The notes under the pieces are model-generated. The model saw only the letters and a list, made by a program, of their open reading frames with translations, did no database searches and was not told the origin of the DNA. A DNA stretch of 64,000 nt from contig NZ_FPBM01000003.1 in the NCBI RefSeq assembly GCF_900116715.1, positions 124,001 through 188,000 on the forward strand. The letters run 5' to 3'. Below, piece by piece: positions 25,701 through 33,260 of this stretch (position 1 is its first letter; each line of letters starts with the position of its first letter). The stretch is from Polaromonas sp. YR568. Its GTDB lineage: Bacteria > Pseudomonadota > Gammaproteobacteria > Burkholderiales > Burkholderiaceae_C. A program made the position numbers and the translations under genes.

Positions 25701-26566
25701 AGGAACTGCCGGTCGCCGGGTTCGTTGGTGTCCGGCTCGGCCAGAAAGCCCATGGCCTGCTCCAGCGCGCTTTCGGTGAGCTGGCGGGCCCACTCTTCCA
25801 TGCCGTAGAGGCGGTCGCACTGCGTGACCAGCACATACACCGGAAAGCGCTTGCCGAAAAGGCGGATCAATTGCTCGATGCGCTCGCGGATGACGCGGCC
25901 TTCTTCCATCAGGGCGTCTTTGTCGGGGGTTGCCAGGCGCTCGGTGCTGATGGCCAGCACCAGGCCGTTGAGCCCTTCCTTGCCGCGGTACTTGGCCAGC
26001 AGGTCCAGGCCCAGCTCCCACTCGGCGCGGTCCTGCTCGAGGTCGGCTGCTTCCACATAACGGCCGGCGCAATCGATGATCACGGCGCGGTCGAAGTACC
26101 ACCAGTCGTAGTTGGCGGTCTGCTCGATGCGGGCGCTCTGACTGACCTTCTGGATCGACGACGACAGGCGCGTGCGCGTCAGCGCGGTGGTTTTACCCGT
26201 GCCGGAGCGGCCCACCACCATGTACCAAGGCAGCACATACAGCGGGTTGCCAAAACGTTTGAGGCTGGAGGCGCGCAGCGTGGCGGCGGCATTTTTCCAG
26301 TTGCGGATCAGCGTTGCCCGCGGGGAGGCCTGTTTGGCGGCCTTGTCCTGGTTGGCGGCCGACAGCTGGGCCATGCGGCTGCGCGATCGGAACACCTGCA
26401 CCAGGCGGATGATGAAGCGCACCAGCAAGTAGAGGCCGAGCACGCCCAGGAAGATCACCACGGCGGCCCACAACGGCCATTCCATATAGAGGGCCAGGCC
26501 CCAGCTCAGCAGCGCCAGCACCACCAGCACCAGCAGCCACAAAAGGAATGTGCGCAAGGCCTTCAT
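22736..26566 (-). CDS. tssM: Type VI secretion system membrane protein TssM (IcmF)
   Basis: A 1276-residue IcmF-family protein. Two transmembrane helices lie in residues 1-60, followed by the cytoplasmic domain with Walker A GRSGTGKT at about 118-125. A third helix sits near residue 430-450 (LLSWVLLTLAAAIVMTMGFL), and the large periplasmic domain runs to the C-terminus. TssM forms the trans-envelope core complex with TssJ and TssL. Its ATG overlaps the tssL stop (ATGA). The length is in the family range, and the intact P-loop suggests NTP binding. It is the last tss gene of the tssJKLM operon. Confidence 0.95.
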   Translation of the reverse strand: MKALRTFLLWLLVLVVLALLSWGLALYMEWPLWAAVVIFLGVLGLYLLVRFIIRLVQVFRSRSRMAQLSAANQDKAAKQASPRATLIRNWKNAAATLRASSLKRFGNPLYVLPWYMVVGRSGTGKTTALTRTRLSSSIQKVSQSARIEQTANYDWWYFDRAVIIDCAGRYVEAADLEQDRAEWELGLDLLAKYRGKEGLNGLVLAISTERLATPDKDALMEEGRVIRERIEQLIRLFGKRFPVYVLVTQCDRLYGMEEWARQLTESALEQAMGFLAEPDTNEPGDRQFLDKAFSNIHERLQVLRTVLVARGNAVSPELLLFPNELNQLKPGLDVFLRACFGDSAYLETPFLRGLFFSSGLQQGGAVSSLLGRVLPPVASHPSANAGLFLHDFFGRILPQDKNISLPASLRNPWRTATQNLGLLSWVLLTLAAAIVMTMGFLNNMETLSLLQEKNRLNIKFEGQLEADATTLERLSETISLVEKRDDNWKTQWMVTSTNIDDLEARLKSTYTDNFRRYILPTTDANYAEDSERILQSDPNNEFARTVRNLVRYINILQAHQRGADRDALLAMPQRQHISRYTPELYTRLNDLYISNISWSAPADPYVPVRLRFEQQMLNRLAFHDRALTWLTGLPDTDPLVKPVTVQTFWGGAARTQTTGTPPPVVTPAFTLAGKAGIDSFLGEMEKSIDDGPKFLAQRSQFEAWYKEQRLQSWQKFAAGFSGTERTLSGEAEWRASMGLITSARSPYYRVMDRINEEFTAEPTAQLPSWLRLSRELGDLRSQAVRTGTAGEALNVVGAINNVGGKAMKEVLSGATKQGQDTIKNNLGAAATLQKFFTDLNAVATDVVAGPGKAYQAAVDFHSFSTDPAVKASVLHSAADGLVQLRRLVGYQTPDDEAVWQLMGGPLRFVLGYTEEQASCSLQGEWASKVDWPLQTAPNMNAMVDQLYGAKGTVWAFADGPAKPFLQRDANRFAIVQTLGYSVPFTRQFLPMLNDAAGKRVEQLVTQQRAELQDQTDKLASQKEQLQTQQALAQVERVLADIKQKVDAIKAQALQLTVTAQPTSVNPGAKAKPFVTVLAVQCATGARVINNYNFPVTDSFPLGDRQCGEVTLQIKIEDVVLTKKYPGSTGVVRFLQDFRDGARQFNVDEFPSARARLDALGVRQVGLRYNFEGHEAILRAAQQLELLERQEKEKTAEKQRLQDVQFAREERGIQAKLSNATSVPGIEVSVPKQIGVCWDTRMTPHKPQDTQAMFKELAAAQLQATPAATTAPAVPAR

Positions 26567-27243
26567 TTGATCTGCGCCATGATGGAGTTGACCGTCTGCC
26601 AGATGATCACGTGGTAGATGCCGTAGAGCACCACCAGCACGATCAGCGGTATCAGCAGCACGTTCAGGGTGAGGGAAGACATCTTCCAGCGCCAGCGGCC
26701 ATCGGCCTGCTGGCCGCGGTCTTTGGAGCGCGCCACGGCATAGGCCTGTGGAAACATCACCTTGCCCGACTCACCAAAAATGCCGTCGCCCTCTTGCACC
26801 AGTTGGGAGAGACTCGCCTGCTTGATGTCGTCGAGCGCCTTGGGGTTGCGGTCCCGGCCATAACGGCCGACAAACCCCATGCTGAGGCAGAAGAAATACA
26901 CCTCGCGGATCGCAAGCTGCTGCGCGCCCAGCGCTTCCAGGCGGGTGAAAAACTCCACACCCGCGCTGGAGGTATTGAAGTAGCGCTTTTGCAGCAGCTG
27001 GCGCTTCCATTCCTCGGCGCCCGGCCATGGGGCCGCCAGCAGGATTTCGTCGGCCCAGGCGGCCACGGCAAACAGCCCGCTCTGGATGTCGGACTCGGAG
27101 ATGCCGCTTTCCTGGCCTTTGCGGCGGGCGTCGGCCAGCAATCCGTCAAGCTGCTCCTTGACCGATGCGGCGCTCCCGGAGGGTTGCTCCTGGAGATGGC
27201 GCACAAACGCCATGGAAGGGATAAAACAGTCAACGAGCCGCAC
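26563..27243 (-). CDS. tssL: Type VI secretion system membrane protein TssL (DotU/IcmH)
   Basis: A 226-residue DotU-type protein: a cytoplasmic helical domain starting at RLVDCFIPSMAF and a single C-terminal transmembrane helix (LNVLLIPLIVLVVLYGIYHV). It is the short form with no C-terminal OmpA-like peptidoglycan-binding domain, so cell-wall anchoring must come from another protein. The GTG at 27243 is preferred: GGAG lies five bases upstream and the conserved N-terminus starts there. A TTG at 27264 would give a 233-residue version overlapping tssK. It interacts with TssM, TssK and TssE at the baseplate. Confidence 0.93.
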   Translation of the reverse strand: MRLVDCFIPSMAFVRHLQEQPSGSAASVKEQLDGLLADARRKGQESGISESDIQSGLFAVAAWADEILLAAPWPGAEEWKRQLLQKRYFNTSSAGVEFFTRLEALGAQQLAIREVYFFCLSMGFVGRYGRDRNPKALDDIKQASLSQLVQEGDGIFGESGKVMFPQAYAVARSKDRGQQADGRWRWKMSSLTLNVLLIPLIVLVVLYGIYHVIIWQTVNSIMAQIK

Positions 27244-27244
27244 G

Positions 27245-28633
27245 TTATCTCCGCAACACAACAATTTCGGCCTTCAGGTCGGCCGGGGCATCCATCCAGT
27301 ACAGCGCAATGGTGCCTTCGCGCTCTACGACTTCCCATTGCTGGCTCATCTGCTCAATCCGGAAGTAGTAGGAGTATGACCGCCTGGGCAGGCCTTGCGG
27401 CGCCGCCACCATGTGAATCAGCTCCAGGCCCGGCAAGGCATGCGAAATCAGCCCGGGCATCTCGTCGACGGCAGCCAGCCGCGCGTCGCGCTGGACGGAG
27501 TCCACCACCCATTCCATGTCTTTTTCGGTGCGTATGACCAGGTAGAAGCGGTTTCTCTGGCCGAAGAAGTTGCGCGGCAGCTCCCCCACGTGGTAGTCGC
27601 CCCGGTGCTCGAGGATGGTGAGGAACTCGGGGCCGACGGTGATTTCATTGAGCAGGTGGCTCACCATGGTGCGCACGCGCTCGAAACACTTGCCGAGTTC
27701 GCTGTGGTCGTACGGGGGCAGCCCCGGGGTGCCGTCTTCCGCCTCGCCCAGCATGTTGAAGCGCTCCGAGAAAGAGCTCAGCTCGCCGATCAGCTGGCGC
27801 ATGGCGCCGTAGGCCAGCCACGGGTGGACCTGGCGGGTTTCAGTCAGGTGAAACAGGTAGGGGCTGGCCCGGTTGAGCGAGCGCAGGGCCAGCAAAAACA
27901 CCATGTAGCTCGCGTCGAATTCGGCCTTTTGCATTTCGCGCGGGCTTTTGTACTCTTGCAGTTGCCGGGCACGGCCGGTCAGCTCGTCGCGGATGTCTTT
28001 GACCAGCCGCAGCAGCACATTGGAGCCGGAAATCGCATAGCAAGGCGGGATAAAACTCTCGGACAGCTTGATGGCATCGCCGTCGCGCACCAGGCGTGCG
28101 ATCGGGATCAGGCTGTAGTCCTGCAGCTTGTCGATCTCGCCCTCAAAGAACACCTTGACCACATGCAGCAGGGTGCGCACCTGGGCGGCCGGCCCTTCCG
28201 AGTAAAGATCCGCCACATCCGGCGGGTTGGCCAGCGTGGCGTAGCGAGTGGACACGCCGCCGGCTTCGGTCAGGTCGGCCGCGATGGTGACGTTGTTTTC
28301 GGTGGCGCTGAGCTTCTTCAGCCCCAGATAGACGGTGAAAGGCTTGTCGCCCTCCACCCAGTCCGCGTCGAAAGGGCGGGCCTTGATGACGGCGTTGCCC
28401 GGGTACTCGACATAGGTGCGGTCCTGAAACAGCAGGCGGGCGGTTTGCACCTCCACCGTGCGGTTGGCGGCGGCTGCGGCGACGATCTCCAGCTCGCCCA
28501 CACCCCAGAAGTGCGGCAGGCCGGATTCCTGGATGGGCTTGTGCTGGAACTGGTTGTGCAGATCAGCCATCTGGAAATGCTGGGACTGCAGGAACATGCC
28601 CTGGTGCCAGTAAATGCCTTGTTTTTCATCCAT
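27245..28633 (-). CDS. tssK: Type VI secretion system baseplate protein TssK
   Basis: A 462-residue TssK with the characteristic opening 'IYWHQGMFLQSQHFQ' at residues 7-21. TssK trimers link the baseplate to the TssJLM membrane complex; the C-terminal domain binds TssL and TssM. The gene is followed two bases later by tssL and preceded by tssJ, the standard JKLM order. Length is normal for the family (about 440-460). Confidence 0.95.
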   Translation of the reverse strand: MDEKQGIYWHQGMFLQSQHFQMADLHNQFQHKPIQESGLPHFWGVGELEIVAAAAANRTVEVQTARLLFQDRTYVEYPGNAVIKARPFDADWVEGDKPFTVYLGLKKLSATENNVTIAADLTEAGGVSTRYATLANPPDVADLYSEGPAAQVRTLLHVVKVFFEGEIDKLQDYSLIPIARLVRDGDAIKLSESFIPPCYAISGSNVLLRLVKDIRDELTGRARQLQEYKSPREMQKAEFDASYMVFLLALRSLNRASPYLFHLTETRQVHPWLAYGAMRQLIGELSSFSERFNMLGEAEDGTPGLPPYDHSELGKCFERVRTMVSHLLNEITVGPEFLTILEHRGDYHVGELPRNFFGQRNRFYLVIRTEKDMEWVVDSVQRDARLAAVDEMPGLISHALPGLELIHMVAAPQGLPRRSYSYYFRIEQMSQQWEVVEREGTIALYWMDAPADLKAEIVVLRR

Positions 28634-28649
28634 GTGCTGCCTGCTGTCC

Positions 28650-29360
28650 TTATTTGTCCAGTTTTTTCACTGCACTGTTGACGTTCATCACATCGTTGAG
28701 CGTATCGGGTGTCAGCTTGATCTCCCGCCCCCCTCCATCGAGCGGAACCGCTTCGCTGGACTTCTTCTCCGTCGGGTCCCGGTTAAGCCGCTGTGCATTG
28801 ACCAGCTCATCCGGACCCAGATTCAGGCGCACCGCCAGGGTGGCCGGCGCGGCTTTGTAGGTGGTGCTGACCATGCCCGAGCTCTCGACCGTGAGCGGCA
28901 CTTCAAAGAGCCGCGCGCTCTTGGCCGCTTCTATCTGGTAATAACCGGCCGCAATGCCTACAAATTTGGCTTTTTGGGCCCGGTCCAGCTGCAGGATGGA
29001 GTGCTGGCCCGGCGTCACCACATAGCGCGCAAAGTGCACAAACCCCTCACCGCCCTTGCCGCTTTCCAGCGATTTTCCCACCAGCGCCGCGTCTGCTATC
29101 AATTTATAGAAGGCTGCGGAATCTTCCATCTGGTAAACACCGAGCACCAGCGTATGCGCCTCTCCCCCATATTGATTGAGCTTGGGATCGGCTTCGACCT
29201 CCACCAGGATGGCGTTGCGCGCGAAATCCCAGGCGATTTCTGCCACGGCTTCCTTGCGCGTGTTGCCGCCCATCAGGGAATTGGCCGTGGAACAACCCGC
29301 GAGCACCATCCCCAGCCCGGCGGCCGCCAGCCAGGCGCCCGCTTTCCACCTTGGACGCAC
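28650..29360 (-). CDS. tssJ: Type VI secretion system lipoprotein TssJ
   Basis: Taken from the GTG at 29360, the protein has 236 residues with a clean lipoprotein signal: basic RPRWK, a hydrophobic core and lipobox LAGC with acylated C23. AAGAGG lies nine bases before this GTG. An open frame continues to an ATG at 29450, but that would put 30 hydrophilic residues before the signal and cover an AT-rich promoter-like stretch. TssJ anchors the TssJLM complex in the outer membrane and binds the periplasmic end of TssM. It is longer at the C-terminus than most TssJ (about 150-180 residues), with a charged extension. Confidence 0.9.
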   Translation of the reverse strand: MRPRWKAGAWLAAAGLGMVLAGCSTANSLMGGNTRKEAVAEIAWDFARNAILVEVEADPKLNQYGGEAHTLVLGVYQMEDSAAFYKLIADAALVGKSLESGKGGEGFVHFARYVVTPGQHSILQLDRAQKAKFVGIAAGYYQIEAAKSARLFEVPLTVESSGMVSTTYKAAPATLAVRLNLGPDELVNAQRLNRDPTEKKSSEAVPLDGGGREIKLTPDTLNDVMNVNSAVKKLDK

Positions 29361-29448
29361 CTCAAGAGACCTCTTTTCAACCAAGTTTTGCCTGCTCGTA
29401 ATTAAAGGTAATTTTGGTGAAATCATTAGGGAATGATGATAATAAGCC
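29361..29448. promoter_or_regulatory. AT-rich divergent promoter region between tssJ and the glycine-zipper gene
   Basis: This 88-base gap is much richer in A+T than its surroundings and contains the inverted repeat ATCATT-N4-AATGAT (29422-29437) followed by GATAATAAG. It must hold the promoter of tssJKLM on one strand and of the plus-strand gene on the other. The AATGATGATAATAAG run has weak likeness to a Fur site but is not convincing. Confidence 0.45.
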
Positions 29449-30252
29449 ATGCATATTGGAGCGGCAATTTACCCGGGGCTTATCGGCATCGCGTTGCTGC
29501 TGCCGGGCCTGTCCGCGCTGGGCCAGGGTTTGCCGCCCGCCACTGCCGCTACCACTACCACCGCTGACCCCGTGGCGGAGCTTGAGCTCCCGCCCCCGCC
29601 GGTCGTCGCGCCCGTGCTCTATGCCTACGCCACGCTGGCCAGCACCAGCAGCGTCGAATCCACCTGCTGGCAGGTGCTGATTCCCGAACGCGAATACCTG
29701 GTCCGCCAAAACAACGCCAAGCCCTGGCTGCTGCGCAATGCCGTGCCGCTGATAGGTGCGGCCATGGGCGGCATCACGGGCGGCTTCCTGCTCAAGCGCC
29801 ATGCGACTGCCGCCGTCTACAAACGCTGGGCCGTGCCCGTCATCCTCGGCAGCGCCGGTGGCGGCTTTGTGCTCGGCCCCGGCGGTGTGACCGGCGCCGT
29901 CATAGGCGGCGCCATCGGCGACAAGCTGGGGAAACAGAAAATCGCCATCACCGTCGCCAGCATGGCGGGCGGCGCGCTGGCCGGCAAGGCGCTCTGGGAG
30001 ATGGTGTTTCCACCCGCCGTGCCCCCGGAGCCCAGCGACGATCCCGAAGGTGACATCCCTGTCGAAGTCTTTCTGCGTGACAAAACCTGCGGCACTCGCC
30101 TGCAGACCGCGCACAGCCAGTCGGTCTACCGCGTCGGCTACCGCTTTAACGACGAAGAGCGCGTCGCCGAACTGCCCTACGACCCGGGCGAAGCCCTGCT
30201 GGTCAGCGCGGGCGGCGATATCACCGGCCCGGCCCGCAAGCGGCTGGACTGA
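29449..30252 (+). CDS. Glycine-zipper protein inside the T6SS locus
   Basis: A 267-residue protein with an N-terminal signal-like helix (residues 8-25) and a Pro/Thr-rich stretch. Two glycine-zipper hydrophobic segments follow: 'IGAAMGGITGGF' near 104-115 and 'GGVTGAVIGGAIGDKLG' near 145-161, with another Gly/Ala helix near 170-185. The C-terminal domain contains CGTRLQTAHSQSVYRVGYRF. Glycine zippers occur in outer-membrane lipoprotein-like and membrane-associated proteins. Neither family nor role is recognised. It is the only plus-strand gene between the two halves of the tss cluster, and it diverges from tssJ. Confidence 0.75.
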   Translation: MHIGAAIYPGLIGIALLLPGLSALGQGLPPATAATTTTADPVAELELPPPPVVAPVLYAYATLASTSSVESTCWQVLIPEREYLVRQNNAKPWLLRNAVPLIGAAMGGITGGFLLKRHATAAVYKRWAVPVILGSAGGGFVLGPGGVTGAVIGGAIGDKLGKQKIAITVASMAGGALAGKALWEMVFPPAVPPEPSDDPEGDIPVEVFLRDKTCGTRLQTAHSQSVYRVGYRFNDEERVAELPYDPGEALLVSAGGDITGPARKRLD

Positions 30253-30275
30253 ACAGGGGAGTCCGGCAGGCTGCG

Positions 30276-31055
30276 TCAAGTCAGCCACACAATGTCGGCG
30301 GGCGCATCACTTTCTTCCGCGTACGGCATGAACAGGATCGCTTCAGGCGAGCCCTTCACACGCGCGAAATAGGATGCATCGGCACCCACCTCGTTGCGGA
30401 CCGCCCAGGCCGTGAAATCGCGGCCGCCCACCTTGATCTGCATGCCCTCCTGGGCGAACTCCAGGCTGGTTTTGTCGGGCAGCGCGCCCTTGGGGCCCAC
30501 CGCCTGAAAGTTGATCTGCACATCGGCGCCTGTCACACCAAACACCACGCCCGACCAGGCGCCGGCTACCGGGCCGATCTCAAACCACTGCCCCAGGCGC
30601 TCGTTGCCGAGGATGTCGAGCCGGAATTCGGCGGGCGCCGCCCTGGCCGGCACATTGGCCTTGGCCACGATTTTGGCGGGCCAGGTCGCCCCGGACTCCA
30701 GCAGCAGCTCAGCCTGCGCCAACAGCGGCGGCAGCGCGGCATCGGCGGGCGGCACTGAATTCCAGAGCGTCAGGATGGGGAAATTGCCGCCCCGCGCGCT
30801 GCGCAGGGCCGCGGCCATCAGCGACAGACCGTAGCGCACCGAGGGCTTTTTGATCTCGTCGCCATCGACCAGCACCAGCCAGGCGTCGGCCTTGGCCTCG
30901 ACCAGAGCCTCTAGCGCCACGCGCCAGGCCAGTTTGTCGGGCTGGTCAGACCAGAAGTGGCCTTTGCATTGCAGGCCGTAGCGTTTGAGTACCGCGGTCA
31001 CGGCGGCCACGCGGGGCTGGTCTTCCTTCAGGGCAGTGATCCAGACGGTTTTCAT
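30276..31055 (-). CDS. Unknown protein closing spike module 2
   Basis: A 259-residue protein I cannot assign. The first ~95 residues have alternating strands and helices ('MKTVWITALKEDQPRVAAV', then 'DAWLVLVDGDEIKK') reminiscent of a Rossmann-like or TIR/receiver-like fold. A Pro/Ala-rich middle leads to a beta-rich C-terminal domain. No signal peptide, transmembrane helix or known toxin motif is visible. It has a good AAAGGA site five bases before the ATG and lies 32 bp after the DUF4150 gene, so it is the last gene of the operon. Module 1 has no counterpart. It could be an effector, an adaptor or a regulator of spike loading. Confidence 0.75.
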   Translation of the reverse strand: MKTVWITALKEDQPRVAAVTAVLKRYGLQCKGHFWSDQPDKLAWRVALEALVEAKADAWLVLVDGDEIKKPSVRYGLSLMAAALRSARGGNFPILTLWNSVPPADAALPPLLAQAELLLESGATWPAKIVAKANVPARAAPAEFRLDILGNERLGQWFEIGPVAGAWSGVVFGVTGADVQINFQAVGPKGALPDKTSLEFAQEGMQIKVGGRDFTAWAVRNEVGADASYFARVKGSPEAILFMPYAEESDAPADIVWLT

Positions 31056-31087
31056 GCTTGTCCTTTGTTTTGCATTGCTTGGAGCGC

Positions 31088-31483
31088 TCAGCTCATGATC
31101 ATGACTTTGGCCTGGCTGGGCGCGAGCACATTGCCCACCCCATTGCCATCATTCTGTTTGGTCGGGTCGCCCAGGCGGACTGCCGGGCTGCCTTCAAATT
31201 TCACCTTGGTGCTTCCCTGGATGAACTCAGTCGCGCCCATGATTTTTCCCGAAACGACACCACCCGCCGCGCCGGGCTGGTTGCCATTGCTGGTCGGGAT
31301 TTTCGAGCCCTTGTTCAGTGCTGGCATGCCGGTCACCATGACCTTGAGCGTGGCCGGGTTGCCCATCATCGGCATGGCGATGTTGGGGTAAGGAACCGGA
31401 ATCGGCCCTGCCGGCGGCGCCGGCGTCTTGCAGACGTCGGCAGGAGCCATGCACTGGCCGTTTTGTTTGGTGACTGCGAACAT
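31088..31483 (-). CDS. DUF4150 PAAR-like spike-tip protein, module 2
   Basis: A 131-residue protein of the DUF4150 family (PAAR-like). It shows the typical opening with cysteines (KQNGQCMAPADVCKTP), then PAGPIPVPYPNIAMP, and a Gly-rich beta region. PAAR-like proteins cap the VgrG trimer and sharpen the spike, and can carry effectors. This one has no C-terminal extension, so any cargo would be bound non-covalently. It follows the DUF3540 gene by 14 bp, and its paralogue is at 39054-39449. Confidence 0.85.
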   Translation of the reverse strand: MFAVTKQNGQCMAPADVCKTPAPPAGPIPVPYPNIAMPMMGNPATLKVMVTGMPALNKGSKIPTSNGNQPGAAGGVVSGKIMGATEFIQGSTKVKFEGSPAVRLGDPTKQNDGNGVGNVLAPSQAKVMIMS

Positions 31484-31497
31484 GGTGCTGCTTCCCT

Positions 31498-32154
31498 TCA
31501 GCCGAGGTCGATTTTTTCGCCGTCGATCTTGACCTGGCCTTCAGCGATCACGCTGGCGTGGCGTGAGGTCACATGAAAGCGGTCCTTCACCTGCATGCGC
31601 ACACGGCCGGCCCGGGTTTCGTCCAGGTTCTCCACCGAACGGAAACAGTCCTGCGCTTTCTGGATCAATCGGCCCACCGTCGACTGCACGCTGAGCGCCA
31701 GCGAGGTGACCTTGCCGAAGCGCGCATTCACCTCCTGCGCGCTGGTCTGCAAATGCGTAAAGCTCATGTCACCGCTGACCGCGGTGATGCCGACCTTGGG
31801 TGCCTGCAAGGACAGCTCCTGGGCCGCCGCAAGTTCAATCCCGGCGGCGTCTATGCGCAGCCTGCCCTGCTCGGTGCACAGCGCTGCGCCACCTGGCAAG
31901 GTCACGGTCGATTTGTTCGCGTCGGCGCGCGTCAGCACCGCGAGGATAAAACTCGTCGCCGCCGTGGCGCCGCTGCAGACCAGCACCAGGTCGCCGTCGG
32001 CGGGCTCGACCAGGCAGCTGTCAGCCCGCAGCGCGCGCTCAACCGGGCCGTCGAGGAAAAACCATTTGTCGGCGCGGCCGGTGACCTGCGCGTATTCAAG
32101 GCCGGGTGCGGCAACGGCGCCGGGGCGGGAAAGCGGTACAAGAGAATTCAACAT
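31498..32154 (-). CDS. DUF3540 protein, module 2
   Basis: A 218-residue DUF3540 protein. The N-terminal part resembles a beta-barrel (VgrG gp5-like OB region: 'DSCLVEPADGDLVLVC'). The C-terminal part has an amphipathic helix and a strand-rich tail 'IAEGQVKIDGEKIDLG', like the end of a VgrG or tail-spike domain. DUF3540 genes accompany DUF4150 and DUF2169 genes in T6SS loci; their role is not settled. The ATG at 32154 is preferred to a TTG at 32172. Confidence 0.82.
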   Translation of the reverse strand: MLNSLVPLSRPGAVAAPGLEYAQVTGRADKWFFLDGPVERALRADSCLVEPADGDLVLVCSGATAATSFILAVLTRADANKSTVTLPGGAALCTEQGRLRIDAAGIELAAAQELSLQAPKVGITAVSGDMSFTHLQTSAQEVNARFGKVTSLALSVQSTVGRLIQKAQDCFRSVENLDETRAGRVRMQVKDRFHVTSRHASVIAEGQVKIDGEKIDLG

Positions 32155-32189
32155 GGTCAGGTCTTTCAACAAATGGGTTTAGGCAGGCT

Positions 32190-33260
32190 TCAGGCAGGCT
32201 GCCAGTTTTCGGCGCGTTGCAGTGTTTCGTCAGTGAGTCTGGCGCCATCGCGCGAGTTGTTATCCCAGCGCGTGTCGCGGCGCCCTATCGCATGCAGGTT
32301 GGTGCCCTTAAAGCTGGCGAGCGAGCAATCAGCTTCCGACAGGTCGGCGTGCGAGAAATCGCAGTCGATCATCGCGGCGCCCTTCAAGCGCGTCTTGGGC
32401 AGCTTCGCCTTCGCAAAGACGCAGATGGACCAGCGCGAGGCCTCGACGTTTGCGCCAGCCAAATCCGCGCCGCTTGCATCGCTCATGCCGAACTGCGCTT
32501 CCGACAAGTCCGCCCCGGCCATTTGTGCGGCGATAAAGCAGGTGTAGTAACCAAAGACCTGCGCGAACTTCGCACCTTGCAGCTGGGCGCCCATGAAGCT
32601 GGTGCGGTCCAGCGTAAGGCCGCTGAAGTCCGCATTCTGCAGTTGTGCGTCAACAAAAGACGCCATGGTGATGTCGCAGCCCGCGAACTTCTGGCCCTGC
32701 AGGTTGCAGCCTTTGAGGTAGGTCTGCTGCATGACGGCCCCGGTGAACGAAACAGTGCGCAGGTCGGTCGCCGAGAGCATCAGCCGAGTCAGGTTGGCGC
32801 GGCTCATGTCGGTGTTGTCAAAGCGGCATTCGTGGCAGTCGGCGCGCAGCAAGGTCGCACCGCTCAAGCTCATGCCGGTGAAATTGCATTGGTTAAAGAA
32901 GGCGTGGCTGAAGTCCGCGCCGGCCGCAGCGGCCGAAGAAAAATCGCAGGCGAAGAATTCGGCGCCCTGCGCGCGCAGCGAAGCCAGCTTGGCGCCTGTG
33001 AAGCCGCATTGCTGGAATGCCGCGCCGCCAATGTCCGCGCCCGCAAACAGCGCGCCCGACAGGTCACAGCCAAGAAACCTCGCATTCAAAAGTTTGGCAG
33101 CACCGAAGTTGGCGCCGGCGAGTTTGACGTCCTGAAAGATGCAGTCAGAAAAATCCTTGCCGGACAGGTCGGCGCCCGACAGATCAACACCCGTCAACTG
33201 ACGGGAGCTCTCGATCACTGCGAGGGCCTGCTGGAGGTTCATGCCGGTTTCGCTGCTCAT
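32190..33260 (-). CDS. Pentapeptide-repeat protein, module 2
   Basis: A 356-residue protein. From about residue 22 to 325 it is composed of pentapeptide repeats of the A(D/N)(L/F)xx type (ADLSGKDFSD, ANFGA, ADIGGAAFQ and so on), which fold into a right-handed square beta-helix. The last ~25 residues ('GRRDTRWDNNSRDGARLTDE') are non-repeat and conserved with the module 1 paralogue. The ATG at 33260 overlaps the stop of the DUF2169 gene (ATGA). No enzymatic domain or signal peptide is seen. It may extend the spike or serve as a cargo platform. Confidence 0.88.
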   Translation of the reverse strand: MSSETGMNLQQALAVIESSRQLTGVDLSGADLSGKDFSDCIFQDVKLAGANFGAAKLLNARFLGCDLSGALFAGADIGGAAFQQCGFTGAKLASLRAQGAEFFACDFSSAAAAGADFSHAFFNQCNFTGMSLSGATLLRADCHECRFDNTDMSRANLTRLMLSATDLRTVSFTGAVMQQTYLKGCNLQGQKFAGCDITMASFVDAQLQNADFSGLTLDRTSFMGAQLQGAKFAQVFGYYTCFIAAQMAGADLSEAQFGMSDASGADLAGANVEASRWSICVFAKAKLPKTRLKGAAMIDCDFSHADLSEADCSLASFKGTNLHAIGRRDTRWDNNSRDGARLTDETLQRAENWQPA

